Assembly: GCA_025267735.1 (NCBI GenBank)
Contig: CM046307.1
Coordinates: forward strand, 49,891,395 to 49,955,394
Length of the DNA stretch: 64,000 nucleotides
From: Mactra quadrangularis
Taxonomy: Eukaryota > Mollusca > Bivalvia > Venerida > Mactridae
Direction of reading: 5' to 3'
Below are positions 20,677 through 31,387 of the stretch, piece after piece. Every line of letters starts with the position of its first letter. The stretch's first letter is position 1. Under the pieces are notes generated by a model. That model was not told the origin of the DNA and did no database searches. It worked only from the letters and a program-made list of their open reading frames with translations. The position numbers and the translations under genes are program-made.

Positions 20677-21426
20677 GTTTTTGTAATCGCCTTTTGTCCA
20701 TCGTCCGTCTTCCGTCCACTTTTGTTTGCGAACACTATAGTGTTCACATTTTTACTCGATTGTCATCAAACTTGGACAGGATGCTTGTCTATGTAATTGC
20801 TTGGATGAGTTCGAACATGGGTTACCTGGGGTCAAAAACTAGGTCACAAATCCCAAATATTGAAAAAACCTTGTAAACACTCTTGGGGGTCACATTTTGC
20901 ATCAATTATCATCAAACTTGGTCATGATGCTTGACTAGGTAATTGTTAAGTTACGTTAGAACATTGGTCACCTTGGGTCAAAAAGTAGGTCACTCAGTCC
21001 AAATATGTAAAACCCTCGAGAACACTCTAGTAGTCACATTTTTTTCACTTGTCATCAACCTTGATCAGGATGCATGTCTAGATAATTGCTTGAATGAGTT
21101 CAAACATGGGTCATCTTGGATGAAAAACTAGGTCACAATAGCTAAAAAATTGAAAACCCTTGTTAACACTTGTGGCTACATTTTTTATCGAAATATTCTC
21201 GAAATCGGTTTGAACGTTTGTTTTGATGATTTCTTGGTCAAGATCGAATATGGGTCACTGGGATAAAAAACCAGGTCACACAGCCCAAACTATGGAAAAA
21301 CCTTGTGAACACTGTACAGTAGTGTAAAATTGGTTTTAAAGTTTGTTGTTTTTATATTACTCTGATTCATGTATATTTCAATGGTACTCAGGTGAGCGAT
21401 AAAGGGCCATCATGACCCTCTTGTTT
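20677..21426 (+). repeat. Interspersed repeat with internal ~143-bp tandem units
   Basis: Starts with TTGTCCATCGTCCGTCTTCCG and ends CAGGTGAGCGATAAAGGGCC..CCCTCTTGTTT. Units begin at TGTCATCAAACTTGGACAGG (about 20760), TATCATCAAACTTGGTCATG (about 20907) and TTGTCATCAACCTTGATCAG (about 21049), each with AGTTCGAACATGGGTYACCT-like and AACTAGGTCACA blocks; a fourth is diverged. This repeat type is, from general knowledge, abundant in bivalves. Confidence 0.8.
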
Positions 21427-21605
21427 AACTTATAGATAACTCTTACAAGTTTCGTAGGGAAGCCAACACTGTTTTTTTTTATTTTCTTTAAATAAGATTA
21501 AATCTCCGTAAAACACTGATTGAGAAATACTTTGTTGCAGAAGTAATTTGAAGTTCTACAGTCTTAAAACTGCAGTTGAATCTCTGACTAAAAGCAGGTA
21601 TCGGC

Positions 21606-21800
21606 GAAAGAACTTGCGAACAATTTTATGAACTTATGGTACCGATAACCCTGTTTTAAAAAGTGTGAACTTATCAGGATCAGCAACAGTGAAAACTCAG
21701 GCCTTCCACACTACCAAAAAGCAAAGCGGAAGATGGTTTAGATTTTTATACTTTTATTATGAGGAGGACGACTCTAACAGATAACGAAAAACGAACCTGA
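21606..21800 (+). repeat. Dispersed repeat related to 20030-20165
   Basis: AAAAAGCAAAGCGGAAGATGG..GACTCTAAC resembles AAAAGGCAAAAAGGGAGATG..GGGACTCTAAG near 20103-20160 and AAAAGGCAAAGATGGGGATT at 34969. Probably parts of repeat R4. Confidence 0.4.
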
Positions 21801-22089
21801 GGGTTTCCGCCTTGTATAGGACATTGTTTTTTTCAGTCACGCAAAACTCTTGAAAGGCAGACTAAGTAATGGTCTATCACCGATGGCATGTGTAACTGAG
21901 TGTTGACGAATAATAATACTACACTGTACGTATCGCAAAGCCCTTACTTAACACACAAAGGTACATTATACGTTTTCCGTCGGTAGGTTTTCAAGAATCA
22001 ACGAACATAAATTAGTAATTAGTCGAAAATGAATCGTATGCAATACTTCTGTCCAAAAGCCATTGCTTTAATTGTTTATACTAATTCAT

Positions 22090-22312
22090 TTTAGCTCGAT
22101 TGTGAATCAAGTTCTTACAATTTAGAATAATCACTTTTTTACAATTTCGAGAGTCCTCTTCCTGATGCCCCAGTACTGAGCTAATAGGACAAGTTTCTTG
22201 CTCAAGGAAACAACATGGAAGGTTTGGATGGGATTCGAACAAACGCAGAGCTTGCTATTGCCAGAGATTGCCAGTTCAACGTCGTAACCGCTCGGCCACG
22301 CCCGCTCCTTTA
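22090..22312 (-). mobile_element. SINE family B
   Basis: At the right, minus strand, a Leu/Ser-like tRNA head (GGCGTGGCCGAGCGGTTACG, B box GTTCGAATCCCATCC). At the left the 3' end with ATTTTAGCTCGATTGTGAAT. Overlaps the region just downstream of secreted gene 2 and may lie in its 3' flank. Confidence 0.82.
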
Positions 22313-22424
22313 CTTGCATATATTTAGTAACATACACTAACAAAGCGAATGGAGGCAAGTAAAACCAAACTAACAATTGTCAACATAGTAACAATTCCAC
22401 AACATTATAGAGATACTGACCTAT

Positions 22425-22682
22425 TCAGTGGCCGTGGTAATGTCCATGTGAAGCGTGGTATTCTCTTGTCCCTGGAGGTCCCTCGCCATCAGCGAAGCGT
22501 TCACCGGCTCCGGCCCCACCATACTTCATTACCCATCGTCCAAAGTAACCGGGTTGTCCTCCAATGTTGTACATTCGAGGAGGTGGATAAAAGAAAGGTC
22601 TGTACATAAATCTACGTGGTTGAGCATGGATTACTAGCAATACAGAAAACACGAGAATAAGAAGTATTCCGGCTGTCTTCAT
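22425..22682 (-). CDS. Small secreted protein with GGAGxGER motif (gene 2, 85 aa)
   Basis: The ATG at 22680-22682 lies five bases after a strong splice acceptor (TTTTTTTCAG on the minus strand), the same arrangement as in gene 1 at 12881. Residues 1-20 are a signal peptide (KTAGILLILVFSVLLVIHA). The mature chain has no cysteine, starts QPRRFMYRPFFYPPPRMY (basic, Pro/Tyr/Phe-rich), then IGGQPGYFGRW, GGAGAGER at residues 55-62, FADGEGPPG, and a histidine-rich end HASHGHYHGH that could bind metal. Together with gene 1 it defines a small family by GGAGxGERxAxG. No named homologue is recognised. Function unknown. Confidence 0.75.
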   Translation of the reverse strand: MKTAGILLILVFSVLLVIHAQPRRFMYRPFFYPPPRMYNIGGQPGYFGRWVMKYGGAGAGERFADGEGPPGTREYHASHGHYHGH

Positions 22683-22837
22683 GATTACTGAAAAAAACAA
22701 CATAATATTAATAATTTTAAATGTTTCTACTAAAAGTCTACATTGACTGTATTGGAATATCTAACAAGGAAAAAGGTTTATAAGTACAAACAAACATAAC
22801 TACTCAGTCTAGAATTATTCAGCTGTCATAAAACATA

Positions 22838-22862
22838 GTTATATATAGGGATTTTATACCGT
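22838..22862 (-). promoter_or_regulatory. TATA-like boxes upstream of secreted gene 2
   Basis: On the minus strand GGTATAAAATCCC is followed by CTATATATAAC, about 160-180 bases upstream of the ATG. This suits a promoter with a short 5' exon and an intron ending at the acceptor beside the ATG. The donor of that intron is not identified. Confidence 0.45.
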
Positions 22863-23104
22863 AATCTTTAAATGATCACTTCAGCAACGTTGTAACAATT
22901 CGCACAGGTCTGATGACGATTTAATTCGAAAACTTTAAAACTTTCACGTATTACTTTGAATTGTTTTCTGCAAGAACGTTGGAAATACAACTTATTTATA
23001 CGTTAACTTCATTGGATGCACGTTAAACAAGTCTCAAAAATCGATGGTTCAAATTATCTTTAATCACATCGTGTAACAAACCATATTTAGGATGTTAGGT
23101 TTTT

Positions 23105-23485
23105 TATTGAATTAACGCAGCAGGTAAACATTGGGTAGGTTATACAACGGCGGTCAGTCGACCTACTTAACGTTCCTGAAAAATGCTTAACGCTGTCTAG
23201 TCAAACCCTCGTAACTTTACCTTTTTGAATGAAAGTTACGAAGTTTTGACTAGAAAACAGCGTAAATCTCTTAATTTATTCGTAAACCAGTTACTACATG
23301 TAGGAGCAAATGCCGTCAGTGACTGACAACTAACCTACATGATTAAAAATCAGTGAAAGAAGCGAGAATGGCCGCAGAAATTATTTCACGACCAAACTCT
23401 TCGAAAGTATGCCCTGCCCGGGAATCGAACCTACGACCCCTCAATTAGTAGACTTGTGTGCTACCGACTGAGCTAGCCATGTGGT
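23105..23485 (-). mobile_element. SINE family D carrying a hairpin insertion
   Basis: At the right a good tRNA-like head on the minus strand (TAGCTCAGTCGGTAGCAC; GGTTCGATTCCCGGG) and body (GTCAGTGACTGACAACT, GAATGGCCGCAGAAATTATT). The left part reads TATACAACGGCGGTCAGTCG. A 72-bp hairpin interrupts the segment that reads GGAAAGGCTAAATCTC in other copies. Confidence 0.82.
23191..23262. mobile_element. 72-bp hairpin inside SINE D
   Basis: CGCTGTCTAGTCAAA.. and ..TTTTGACTAGAAAACAGCG are inverted, with CGTAACTTTA / AAAGTTACG closer to the loop. Other SINE D copies (29.2, 31.0, 41.4 kb) lack it, so it is an insertion or de novo palindrome. Confidence 0.75.
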
Positions 23486-23884
23486 TGTTAATGTCAATTT
23501 AAAAAAATACGATTGGAATCGTGATTTAATGTCAAAAATCCAAGTTTATCAGAAACAAAACGACAAAGACCTCGTTCCAAAATGAATGTGATGTTATATT
23601 AAACATTGGAATCAACCAATAGATCAATGTATTAATTAAACAATTACCTGTTCAATCAAGCCACGTGTATCCACGTACAAAAATGGAGTAGTACTGACGA
23701 ATTTGTCGTGACCAAATTATATGTGTGCGACTGAAATAAATCATTTTCAATTTGCTGATTTTTGTTTGACATGACGCATGCATTTTTAACATGATTTGTA
23801 AATTGGTTGAGGGATCGTCCATTTATCATCAACTAGTTTATTTTGTGAAGACAAGCTGGTATACTTGTACTAGGGATTGTTTAT

Positions 23885-24106
23885 AGGGCGACATTTAGGC
23901 CATACAAACACGTTCTTAGGTTGAGTGTCGTCTCGCGACTAGATTTGGACATACTTTTCAGAGGAAAACATATATAAAACAATAATTTTACTCGATTTTC
24001 TGAAATCTGATGTTATTGTTAAACTGAATCTGTACTTTTTAACATGACAAAGTCGGAAATTTCACCCGACACTTTGTTCTCAAATACACCGTAAAGCGTC
24101 GCCCCA
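23885..24106. mobile_element. TIR element with GGGGCGAC ends
   Basis: AGGGCGACATTTA and TAAAGCGTCGCCCCA are inverted; GAGTGTCG / CGACACTTTG pair further in. 222 bp, non-coding. Confidence 0.55.
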
Positions 24107-24507
24107 CCAAAAATTCGAATGCTTTTTTTCTAAAACTGCTTACGAACAGAGCAGGACAGAACATTCACATTATTTAACCCAGGTTATTTACAGCATGACA
24201 TGCACTGTAATCTGGAATTTCGTTCAACTGACAAATCACGCAATCACTACATCTTATTTTAACTTAGCGAGTCACAAAATTGTTTTTAAAAATAGTTTGC
24301 CTCTGTCTTATTTTGATGCAGTGAATTGAAATAAGCAACCAAACAAAATCTAAAATCGACATCTCTCGTATGTACCTATAAATTATTAAAGGTATTATAT
24401 TAAGGAAAATATCTGAATTAAACAGTTGACAATAAAGTAAACGACTTCTAATCTCTCTGTGTTTTAGTATACAGTCATGTACTTGAAGACATTACTTGTA
24501 GTAAATT

Positions 24508-24770
24508 AAAGGTACTCATTCATAGATTTCAACTTATACATCAACTTTCCTGGAACTATCAAAATTGTTTGAAAACATTTTTAAGAAGAAAATTAGTGAT
24601 TCGATAATGACAATTTTAGTGCAAATTGCAAGCAAGTATAAATGATGGTGTTTTATGTAGTAAAAATCTATCCCGTATGTCACGGTATAGACAATTTTAG
24701 TGCATTTTTGTGACTTTTATTTTATTTTTCTTGCAATATATGGGTCAGTTTGTCCTAAAGTATTAAGAAG
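24508..24770 (+). repeat. Dispersed repeat R4, uninterrupted copy
   Basis: ATTCATAGATTTCAACTTAT, ATCAAAATTGTTTGAAAACA, CGATAATGACAATTTTAGTG. It shows the sequence that at 14.3 kb is split by F4. Confidence 0.6.
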
Positions 24771-25500
24771 TAATTTTTGACACAATAACAGATACTGAGT
24801 GGTATTTTGATAAAATTGAAAAAAAAAATAACCAAATCTGTGAACTAGTACCTTTAATGCCGCATATGTACATATCTTGATACCGAACAAGCATAGTTTC
24901 TTTCAGCAATAAGCAGTTATTTGCTGAGAAATAGTGCATTTTATGTTTTTTTGGCTCGGCTACCAATGTTACAGACGACATCGAATCGCTGCAGACGGTA
25001 ATTTCTACGACCCGTTACATAAAGCAGTTATATAGCTACATTAAATAATGTAGATCTGCGCGAAGAACGAATGGTATCCCTTTTCTACTTATAAAATAGA
25101 AATTTCATCAAGATTTCCTTAATGTTGAGGGAAAAAGCCACACTTTCCTTTTGTTAGTATTTTCATAAGTGACAATTACATTAATTGCATCAACTTAAGG
25201 GTAAGGATAAATTTAAGATACATTTCAAAACAAAGGGAGTTAAGTAACTGCAGCATAGTTTATAACACTGTGAGTCAAGACAGATTAGCTCCCTTTGACT
25301 GTAATACAGAAATAAAATACACGACAATAAGTACTCATCATTTAGTCGCTTCCTTACTGTCACCTAGACCATGGTTGTGACTTCACTATTTAATGATTTT
25401 CATTCTTAAATTAGGTATGAAGATTTCAAGACTCTGTAACAAATTTGTAACTATTTAACGCTAGTGACATTTGAAATTTTATCATTATGAATCACAGGAC
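24771..25500. other. Non-coding stretch
   Basis: No gene recognised. Contains an inverted pair AAACAAAGGGAGTTAAG (about 25227) and TTAGCTCCCTTTGAC (about 25283), forming a weak hairpin. Confidence 0.45.
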
Positions 25501-25941
25501 GTATGTAGCGCCGCTAAACGTCGCATTTGACGCTAAATGTCCTAATACTTGGACCTTAAGGTGATGGGCTTATGGTGTAAAAGTAGCTGCTATGGACCTA
25601 AGGGTGGTTGCTAAGGATATGTCGGTGCTATGGGTCTAAGAGTGGTTCATTTCGATATAGTTAAAAACCTAAAAAGTGTGATTTAAGGTGTGCTTCCATA
25701 TACATGTTCAGTCGACTTTACAATCTTGTACGATAACTCCTGCTCATTGAAATCACCTTCAGTCAGGCAGGCGATCCTTAACAGTACCCATTTACACATG
25801 GGATGAGTTGAACAATTGTAGGTAAATTTCTTGCTCAAGGAAATTAGCAGTGCCCGTAGTAGAGATCGAACCCTTGCCACGTTTAGCGTTAGTGTTGCGA
25901 CGTTTAGCTGCGTTGCGATGTTAAGCGGCGCTTCTACATAC
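25501..25941. mobile_element. Foldback element with nested SINE C
   Basis: GTATGTAGCGCCGCTAAACG at 25501 pairs with the inverted end GTTAAGCGGCGCTTCTACAT AC at 25941. Inside are GACGCTAAATGTCC, CGTTTAGCGTTAGTG and GACGTTTAGCTGCG, and tandem-like GGACCTAAGGGTGG / GGGTCTAAGAGTGG units. A SINE C (25687-25885) separates the halves. Confidence 0.78.
25687..25885 (-). mobile_element. SINE family C nested in foldback
   Basis: ACATGTTCAGTCGACTTTAC (3' end inverted), TGAAATCACCTTCAGTCAGG, ACAGTACCCATTTACACATG, TTCTTGCTCAAGGAAATTAG, GTAGAGATCGAACCC. Confidence 0.82.
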
Positions 25942-26572
25942 TTTATCAATCAAATCAGTCAATTAAGGCAAGTTTTTGTGGAGATTCGCTAGCTTATATT
26001 CTATGTCATGTGCGTTAACTCTGTGCACGTTTATTACGAATATTTTCGATGAATTCGTTAGTAATGAATTTTCTATTACACTTATTCACGGTTTTTATGC
26101 CACTGTGCTTTCCATGGCGGAAACTTCGAAGGTTTTTTAAGGGCGTCCTTTTTATAACAAAAGTTAAAGATATATAAAAAATCATCTCCCTCTTTGCTTT
26201 TAGCCTGTGTGGAAGGTCTGTTGTTTTATTACGCAGTTCTCGACATGCTTTCAGTCTCCGTTTGTAACAATTTAAATAATAATTAATGTGCGTTTACCGA
26301 CTAATATATATTATTATGGACTTCAAATGAAAGATAACATACACCAACATCCAAACAATCCTATATAATAAAACATATTAATATTGCTCACTCCCTTTTA
26401 GCTTGAAGCTTATTTGCCGTCATTAAATATAAATAATTTATAAAATAAAATAGGTTTAATTAACAGCTTTGCTAGAATATTCTTTACAATTTGTTTACTT
26501 GCTCCTTCTGTACTCAGTTTAACGACAACACCGCATGAGAGACAACCGAAAACCATGCATCTTCCCCTTTTG

Positions 26573-26631
26573 CTGTAGCAACACGTTGTATAGGTCATAT
26601 CACGGCAGTCAACCTACTCCCGTCCATGGAA
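26573..26631 (-). mobile_element. SINE family D fragment
   Basis: TGTAGCAACACGTTGTATAG, CATATCACGGCAGTCAACCT, ending CCATGGAA where element F2 begins. The remainder of the SINE is not found beyond F2. Confidence 0.65.
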
Positions 26632-27028
26632 CAATCTGATTAAAACCCGATCTAAAATTTTCCGCTCGCCTACTCGCTAATTTAGATCTGGCCGTTTCTA
26701 AACGAGGGTCACGTTCAGGTGACCTTTTCTCATCATAATATTCATGACGAAATTGTTATGATTAGTAACTTTTTTACATCGTCTTCGTCACGCAATTTGA
26801 AATGAGCCGTCCAATCACAGACTGTGAATAATACCGCTGTTAAATTAGCTCGCAAATCGTGGTCTAAAAATAGAAATTACGAAATCAAAATCTTATTAAT
26901 AGTGTTTCGTCTATATGAAAGCTACACATTGATTGGTCGACATAAAGGTCATCTCGACGTGACCTTCCATTGAGATCTTAGAGATCCATTACGACAACGC
27001 TCTACAGGATATCTGTTTACGGAGATTG
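26632..27028. mobile_element. Element family F2, long copy
   Basis: CAATCTGATTAAAACCCGAT to CTGTTTACGGAGATTG. Internal inverted pair GTCACGTTCAGGTGACC / GGTCATCTCGACGTGACC. The two ends are the same as those of the 98-bp element at 10944-11041, which keeps about 50 bp from each side. No ORF of significance. Confidence 0.8.
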
Positions 27029-27407
27029 GGTCCATAATGTGTATTATTTTATCGCCTCAAATCATCTAACAGCAAAAATTAATTCGAACTATGAAACTTT
27101 ATGATAAAATCACTCTAGATCTATAGCTTAACCACTAGTTATTTGGCATTTATCCAGGACAAAATGCAATATATTCATCGGAACTTTTTCATATAAACTG
27201 CAGGCAGGAGGTTTGACAGCAGATGCATCACTCTGAACATTTTTAATTTAAAAAATGGTGAATATCAAAGAAGAATGTAATTATGTATAATTGATTCCTT
27301 GAATCCGGGGATAACGGCGGGGTTAACGTATGCACCAGCGACAGTTGATTAAATTCAACAATATTATCATATCGAATTCCTGGAATGTTTAAAACTATCA
27401 CGGTCAT

Positions 27408-27478
27408 GAATCAAACCCGCTACCTCCGGATTCGAAGTCCTACGATCTAACACTGTACCACGACCAATGGTTATCATG
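27408..27478 (-). repeat. tRNA-like sequence (probable SINE head)
   Basis: Minus strand reads GGTCGTGGTACAGTGTTAGA.., anticodon-like GACTTCGAATC (TTC) and B box GGGTTTGATTC. Stems are imperfect, so a degenerate SINE head is more likely than a working tRNA-Glu gene. Confidence 0.4.
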
Positions 27479-27714
27479 TAGCATAAACCTATCTGTTCTA
27501 ACAAGTGTATTATTTTGTTCCGAACCTTTAAACAATTTATCATCCACACATGTTGTCTCTACATAACGTATGTCTGCCTTGTAGTCTTCTAATTTGTCAT
27601 CTTGTGTCTTATCCTCATATATTTGATGTAATCTTTGACAGGGTTGTCTGAGAACCCGAATTCTCAAAATTCCGAACGAATTTCTTGTTGCTGTTGCAAA
27701 CGTTTGATTGTAAT

Positions 27715-28095
27715 CTAACCCTTTACGGGTTGCGACGTGGTTAAAAAGGGGTTATTTTTCATCCAATCGCGACAGGGCTATTTCATAATGCTTTTATTTC
27801 ATTACTAATTGACTGACTGACTGACAGATATGCAATTTGGCCAAGTAATTTCCTGGGTGAATATCTTTCAGAAAATGCCATTTGAGCCTCGATCTCAGTT
27901 ACTATGGCCACACTGGGGCGGAGCAAAGTGCCAGTACTTTTCAGCGACTGACAACATGTTTTCTTATCAGCATTTTGTGCCAATTTTCTGTGTTCAATGA
28001 CCCCGACTTTTTCTGTCGATAAGGGGCGCTAACGACCCTAACGACGAAGGGGGTCCATATACATAAAAATGCGGGATTGACCAGTGAAGGGTTAA
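27715..28095 (+). mobile_element. TTAA-flanked (piggyBac-type) non-autonomous element F5, copy 1
   Basis: Left CTAACCCTTTACGGGTTGCG, right GACCAGTGAAGGGTTAA, with interior ACAGATATGCAATTTGGCCA, CTGGGTGAATATCTTTCAG, CGACTGACAACATGTTTTC shared with 59664-60301. TTAA beside CCC..GGG ends is typical of piggyBac elements. Confidence 0.78.
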
Positions 28096-28682
28096 ACGGA
28101 AAGCCCATAAAATTCTTAGTTTCAAATTTGGTGTTCGGTCCCAAATGTGTTCGGATTTATCAGATTAAACTGTATTCTCATATATTTTCGATGTCATGAT
28201 TGACAATCTTCTTCAATTTATATGAAACTTTTATTTTTAATTCGTTTAGTCAGTATTAACTATAGACTTATATTTTATACACCCAAAGGATGGAATTATG
28301 TTATGATCAGCATCGTTTGTCCGTCCGTCGGTGTTCGTGTCTTTACAACTTCGTGTCTGAACTATACTTTTGTAACTAATGAAGAGTATTTTTCAAATAA
28401 CGTACTTGTCTCAAATCATGCCTATGATTGACATGAATGTAATATTATCAAGGATACCAGTCACTAATACATGACACTGTACGACGTTGTAATATAATTA
28501 ATCTAAACAAAATGAGTGGGCGTATTAACGATATTTAATTGTTTTTTCATGACCTTTTGCTTGGAAAGTGTCATAGTAAACTAATGGTTAATGCTAATAT
28601 CTAATTAAGAAATATTGGGAGCGCCTCATCGCTACATGCTACACAAATACAGTTAACAACTTAACACGCGACATGGGACCTG
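28096..28682. other. Non-coding stretch
   Basis: Includes a fragment with CACCCAAAGGATGGAATTAT and GTTTGTCCGTCCGTCGGTG at about 28281-28335, related to the GTCCG repeats. No gene seen. Confidence 0.45.
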
Positions 28683-29060
28683 TTCCGCTAGGAAATCGCT
28701 AACTAGCGCTTATTGAAAGCGATTCTTTCTAGCATAAGACTTCTACGAAATGGTTTTGCATTAAGCTCGCAAATCCAAGATGGCGACTTCCACAAACATA
28801 AGTTCAGAATGTTTACAGATGAAATAAGATATTCAAAATATTTGTCGCCACGATTATTTTATTTAGATGCTTTACAAAATCTTTGCATTAAGGAACGTGT
28901 TCCCAATGGGGGCAGCCATTTTGAAAAAGCAGAGGTGTTTCGAACGATACATCAAGCAAGAAAAAACTTGCTATGTAATCTTACCTAGTGATTAAATTTG
29001 CTAATTCGTAGCAGACCGTTCCGTAGGAAAGCGCTACGAAAGGTTCGTCTGGCAGAACGG
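28683..29060 (+). repeat. Dispersed repeat R3 (copy 2) with flanking direct repeats
   Basis: The 28713-28810 part matches SMC2 intron 4486-4600. GTTCCGCTAGGAAATCGCT (28682) and GTTCCGTAGGAAAGCGCT (29018) form imperfect direct repeats around it. Confidence 0.55.
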
Positions 29061-29133
29061 ACTCTATATTTCATTTCTATTTCTTAAATGAAAGACAATC
29101 CTCAATGACTTCTCGGCAACAAGTTTTTTGTTG

Positions 29134-29420
29134 GGTTTAACGCAGTAGCAACACATTGTATAGGTTATAAAAGGCGGTCACTCCACATACTCACTTTTCT
29201 GAGAGGCAAACTCTCTTGATTAGCTGTTAACCAGTTACTAGGCACGTCCTTCCGTCAGTGACTGACAACTGCCTTACATTATTTAAAATAAGTGATAAAA
29301 GGGAAAGTGTCCGTAGAATTTATTTCATGACTAAGCTCCTTGGAAGTAGGCCCCGCCTGAAAATCTAACCCACGATCCCTTGATCAGTAGACTTGTGTGC
29401 TACCGCCTAAGTTAGTCTGA
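29134..29420 (-). mobile_element. SINE family D
   Basis: GTTGGGTTTAACGCAGTAGC, GTTATAAAAGGCGGTCACTC, GTCAGTGACTGACAACTGCC, and a decayed head GCCCCGCCTGAAAATCTAAC. Confidence 0.82.
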
Positions 29421-29724
29421 CTACTGTGTTATTTTCATTTCGTCAATGAATGTGAAGTCAATTCTTTGTATCTGAATTGTATCTGAAAAATCGCAAGGTG
29501 ATATTTCAGCCTGATGATACCGCAGTCGCGGCAGGTAATACGCTTCCATTCGAATTTGATTGAAGTGTCGATTTTAGAGATGAATTGTGATGTTATAGTC
29601 ACGTGGTCTTGCCACCGTAAATTTGAGTGGTGATAAATGGTGGGTAAACCAGATAAATTAGATTATGTTGATGTTTTATTCTTTGGTCAAGAAGTAAAGC
29701 TCTTGAAGAGTTATTTTGATATCT

Positions 29725-29935
29725 GCTTCCATATACATGTTCAGTCGACTTTACAATTTTGTACGATAACCATTGAAATCATGATGAACCCTCATAGTAC
29801 CCATTTACACCTGGGTGGAATGAAAAATGTAATTTCTTGCTCAATGAAATTAGCATTGCCACGAGTAAGATTCGAACCTAAGACATATCGCTCCTTAATA
29901 TAGGTCTAATGTGCTTAACGAGAAGCATTAGCTAG
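29725..29935 (-). mobile_element. SINE family C
   Basis: ACATGTTCAGTCGACTTTAC, ATAGTACCCATTTACACCTG, TTTCTTGCTCAATGAAATTA, AGATTCGAACCTAAGAC. The 88-codon ORF across it is not a gene. Confidence 0.8.
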
Positions 29936-30600
29936 TGTGTCCACTGAGGTCAGAATACCAGTATATGCCTTTTCACACTACATCTTTAGACAAAACTCAT
30001 CGTAAGTCAATTTTATTTACCCACCACTAATGGGAATGGGAAATTTGATTACACGACATGTGGAAGAATCTTAAATTTTCAGCCTAATTTGGAATAGAGA
30101 ATATCAGTGCAGCGAAATATCGTTTAAAGTAGGCCTACCAACTTGGTTATTGCAAAATCTCGCGATATTTTGTCGATTTTTATGTTAAGAATGTCTAAAT
30201 TGAGACGAAAAAAAGTCCATATCTTGGACCATTCCGTTACTAAAATCATTGATTTTGATGGTCCTGGTTGTGGAAGTTTAACTGTATTTCCTTATCGATG
30301 AGTATTGGCTGTTTTTGATTCACGATGGAAATTTGTCTGATGATATTTTTGTGAAAGATTTACTGATTGCTTGCTATTATATAATATATAGACACTAAAC
30401 AGTAAATAAGGTAAAATACATTTGTACTATAAACCCAGTACGTCTAAATCATTCAACAAAGAGTTGATGTTCTTTTTAAAACATTTTAATATGAGAAAGA
30501 AATACTAACACCATATTATTTGAATATGAAATACCGACAGTCTCTATTTATCAATAACTGAGGTAAATAACTATGAATGTGAATTTTGTTAATACTCCCT

Positions 30601-30818
30601 AGGCCACAACAAGTTGATTATGTGTTCTACGGATTTTTCTGGAAAAGGTGCGGCGAGCGAGCGAAGAACATTTTTTTTAAATCTTAATATAGTTGCTTTA
30701 TACAGTGGTTTGACCAAATTTTTATGAGCGAGTGAGGATATAACACTATTTTTTGTAAACCGTCAAAATTAAGGTGCCAGCGAATCCATAAAACACACGA
30801 TCAACTTGTTGTGGTCCT
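30601..30818. mobile_element. TIR element family F4, copy 2
   Basis: AGGCCACAACAAGTTGATTA to ATCAACTTGTTGTGGTCCT, with the same interior (GGCGAGCGAGCGAAG, TTGACCAAATTTTTATGAGC, GAATCCATAAAACAC) as at 14320-14534. Confidence 0.82.
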
Positions 30819-30984
30819 ACAGACAAAATTTGAAATTCTGAAATCTCACATACAAGACTAATAAGCTCTCGATATTCTATAGTGTTGAACAATTGAGATT
30901 GCATAGTGAGTACATGTAAAGGGAATTCCAGGAAATATTTTACATTCTATATTTAAACAATATGATGTGTTTTTTTGTTTGTTA

Positions 30985-31170
30985 CCGTAGCAACACGTTG
31001 TATATGTCATATAACGGCGGTCAGTCAACCTTCTCACTGTTCCTGGAAAGGCTAAATCTCTGGATTTATCTGTTAACCAACTACTAGGCGCATACATTCG
31101 TCAGTGACTGACAACTGCCCTACATGTTTAAGAATCATTGGTAGGAGGGAGAATGGCCGTAGAAAAAAAT
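30985..31170 (-). mobile_element. SINE family D, head missing
   Basis: CCGTAGCAACACGTTGTATA, CATATAACGGCGGTCAGTCA, CCTGGAAAGGCTAAATCTCT, GTCAGTGACTGACAACTGCC, GGAGAATGGCCGTAGAAA. Confidence 0.82.
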
Positions 31171-31387
31171 GTGGTGTTTACAAGAAAAATAAATAATCTA
31201 CAATTTGCTAGATAAAATATTCATTTAAGTGTTGTAGTCACAACAAACGACACAAAAATAAACACAAGTGACTTATTCACAAGTCCAATTGACACTCGAA
31301 CAATTGAGTTTTAAATATTTTGGGATTCAATAAAAGTAATAGTGGATTTCATATCAGAATATAGTCTGTTGGAAATTACACCAATGT

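Noticed and set aside
22250..22312. Functional tRNA-Leu or tRNA-Ser gene
   Set aside because: Same head and body at 1.7, 33.9, 42.3 and 45.7 kb, so it belongs to SINE B.
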